Assembly (NCBI GenBank): GCA_002869845.2
Contig: NEWS02000008.1
Coordinates: forward strand, 295,002 to 329,847
Reading direction: 5' to 3'
From: Nitrospira sp. CG24B
Lineage (GTDB): Bacteria > Nitrospirota > Nitrospiria > Nitrospirales > Nitrospiraceae
Length of the DNA: 34,846 bases
The notes beneath the pieces are model-generated. The model was not told the DNA's origin. It saw only the letters and a list, made by a program, of their open reading frames with translations, and did no database searches. Numbering within the stretch: the first letter of the stretch is position 1; the number at the start of each line of letters is the position of its first letter. This document shows positions 33,887 through 34,846 of the stretch, piece by piece. The position numbers were made by a program, and so were the translations under genes.

Positions 33887-34243
33887 CGGGTACCCGGCCT
33901 CCCGCCAAGCACGAATCCCTCCATCCATCGAAGTCACATTTTCATATCCCATCTGTTGCAACGCATCAGCCGCCAGCGCCGATCGATAGCCTCCGCCGCA
34001 ATAGAGGACGACTGAGTCCTGCTTATCAGGAACCACTGACTCGATATCCCGCTCAATGATTCCCTTCCCCAGGTGGCGAGCTCCTCGAGCATGGTCCTTG
34101 GCGAATTCATGATCTTCCCGAATATCGATAAAATGGAACCGCTCGCCCCGGTCGAGACGAGCCTTCACCTCGGCCACGCTGCACTCCTGGATGCGTCGTT
34201 TCGCCTGTTCGACAAGTTGCAAGAACCCCGGATTATGCTTCAT
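33872..34243 (-). CDS. Rhodanese-like sulfurtransferase
   Basis: A single-domain rhodanese of 123 residues with no signal peptide. Landmarks: SVAEVKARLDRGERFHFIDIREDHEFAKDHARGARHLG, then VVLYCGGGYRSALAADALQQMGY with the active-site Cys82 in a CGGGYRS loop, and VTSMDGGIRAWREAGYPL. The ATG at 34243 has a GGGAG just upstream (four bases). It should transfer sulfur from a donor to a thiol acceptor. Its last codons (LAEC and TGA) come from the palindromic element, suggesting that the element's insertion gave the gene its present 3' end. Confidence 0.9.
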   Translation of the reverse strand: MKHNPGFLQLVEQAKRRIQECSVAEVKARLDRGERFHFIDIREDHEFAKDHARGARHLGKGIIERDIESVVPDKQDSVVLYCGGGYRSALAADALQQMGYENVTSMDGGIRAWREAGYPLAEC

Positions 34244-34255
34244 GTCTCCCTTTCT

Positions 34256-34846
34256 TCAAAAGAGTGAGCCCTGTTCCACGCCCGGACGACGAAACGTCTG
34301 GGGAATGACGCTCATGTCGTCCTCAGAAAATCCCGCTCTCCGCTTAGCCAGGGGGAATAGCTGCTCGATCAACTCCCAATAGGGTCCTTGTCCCGCCTGC
34401 CGCGTGAAGAATCGACTTTCCGTCAACGACCCGCCCCTGACCTCACGGAGTCGATTGGTGATTTTTCCGATCCGTTCTGGAAATGCCTCCCCGATCCGAT
34501 CGAGAAACACCGGCTCCAGGCTGCCGGACAATCTCAACAGGCTGTACGTCGCGGTGCGAGCTCCCGCACCATATGCTCGATCCAATAATTCAGGAATATC
34601 ATCGTCATTCAGACCAGGAATGACTGGGGCAACTGAGATTCCTGTTGGGATGCCGGCATCGGACAGCGCCTTCATCGCAGAAAACCGTTTGGTAATCGAC
34701 GGCGCATGCGGTTCCACTTTTCGAGCCATCTCGTCGGACGAAAAGGGAATGCTGAAGTAGACCATCACCCATGCGTCTCGTTGCACCCGAACGAGGACAT
34801 CAAGGTCGCGAAGAATCAAGGCGCCCTTCGTGATGATTCCAACGGG
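34256..34846 (-). CDS. Radical SAM protein (SPL/PA0069-like), N-terminus outside window
   Basis: The frame is open to the window's right edge, giving the last 196 or so residues. Readable parts: PVGIITKGALILRDLDVL, VMVYFSIPFSSDEMARKVEPHAPSITKRFSAMKALSDAGI, SVAPVIPGLNDDDIPELLDRAYGAGARTATYSLLRLSG and a C-terminal RLREVRGGSLTESRFFTRQAGQGPYWELIEQLF. These fit the family of radical SAM proteins related to spore photoproduct lyase (PA0069 type), whose Cys cluster would lie upstream, outside the window. The function of this family is not established. The next gene on the strand is the rhodanese, 12 bases away. Confidence 0.8.
   Translation of the reverse strand, partial: PVGIITKGALILRDLDVLVRVQRDAWVMVYFSIPFSSDEMARKVEPHAPSITKRFSAMKALSDAGIPTGISVAPVIPGLNDDDIPELLDRAYGAGARTATYSLLRLSGSLEPVFLDRIGEAFPERIGKITNRLREVRGGSLTESRFFTRQAGQGPYWELIEQLFPLAKRRAGFSEDDMSVIPQTFRRPGVEQGSLF

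Overview
The window reads as a chromosomal segment of a Gram-negative bacterium of the phylum Nitrospirota, most likely a Nitrospira-like nitrite oxidiser. This is an inference. It rests on the moderately high GC content, an outer-membrane toolkit (LptD, Skp/OmpH, several lipoproteins), paired DUF507 genes, a molybdenum-cofactor cluster and a large stock of two-component and sigma-54 regulators. No rRNA, tRNA or CRISPR array was found.

Layout. (1) 1-1382, minus: cyclophilin-like protein, two half-size DUF507 proteins and a TPR lipoprotein cut by the window start. (2) 1458-3001, plus: YprB-type RNase H-fold nuclease overlapping a PP2C phosphatase. (3) 3083-5044: two exported proteins, a SnoaL-like one and one whose His/Met spacing closely follows the copper ligands of peptidylglycine monooxygenase (PHM). 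(4) 5335-13703: a signalling block with a 1404-residue multidomain protein (degenerate receiver, PAS, degenerate kinase core, two PilZ domains, LuxD-like hydrolase without its serine, methyltransferase), an intact GAF histidine kinase, an NtrC-type sigma-54 activator and a receiver/HD-GYP protein. (5) 13705-20665, minus: recN, trxA, and the run accD-folC-lptD. (6) 20789-23934, minus: NicO/UreH-type metal permease, moaA, a MoaD-MoaE fusion and moaC. (7) 24055-31000: accessory stretch with a wrecked glutathione peroxidase joined to a decayed IS3-family transposase, an RpoD-like sigma factor behind an AT-rich leader, exported or unusual hydrolases, a lipoprotein, and an IS21 (istB) remnant cutting a small membrane protein. 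(8) 31057-34846: three short uncharacterised genes, Skp/OmpH, a rhodanese and the C-terminal part of a radical SAM protein.

Working together. In the signalling block the kinase and sigma-54 activator form an apparently functional phosphorelay pair. The large protein keeps both PilZ c-di-GMP-binding signatures while losing phosphotransfer residues, and the HD-GYP protein could control the same second messenger. The moa genes build molybdopterin, as needed by Mo enzymes such as nitrite oxidoreductase. accD, folC and lptD are housekeeping (fatty acid, folate, LPS export).

Best candidates for new biology are the 1404-residue protein and its module, the PHM-like exported protein, and a palindromic element of about 125 bp present twice, each time ending at the 3' end of a minus-strand gene (trxA and the rhodanese). 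All homology statements come from reading translated sequence and remembered family motifs; no database search was run.
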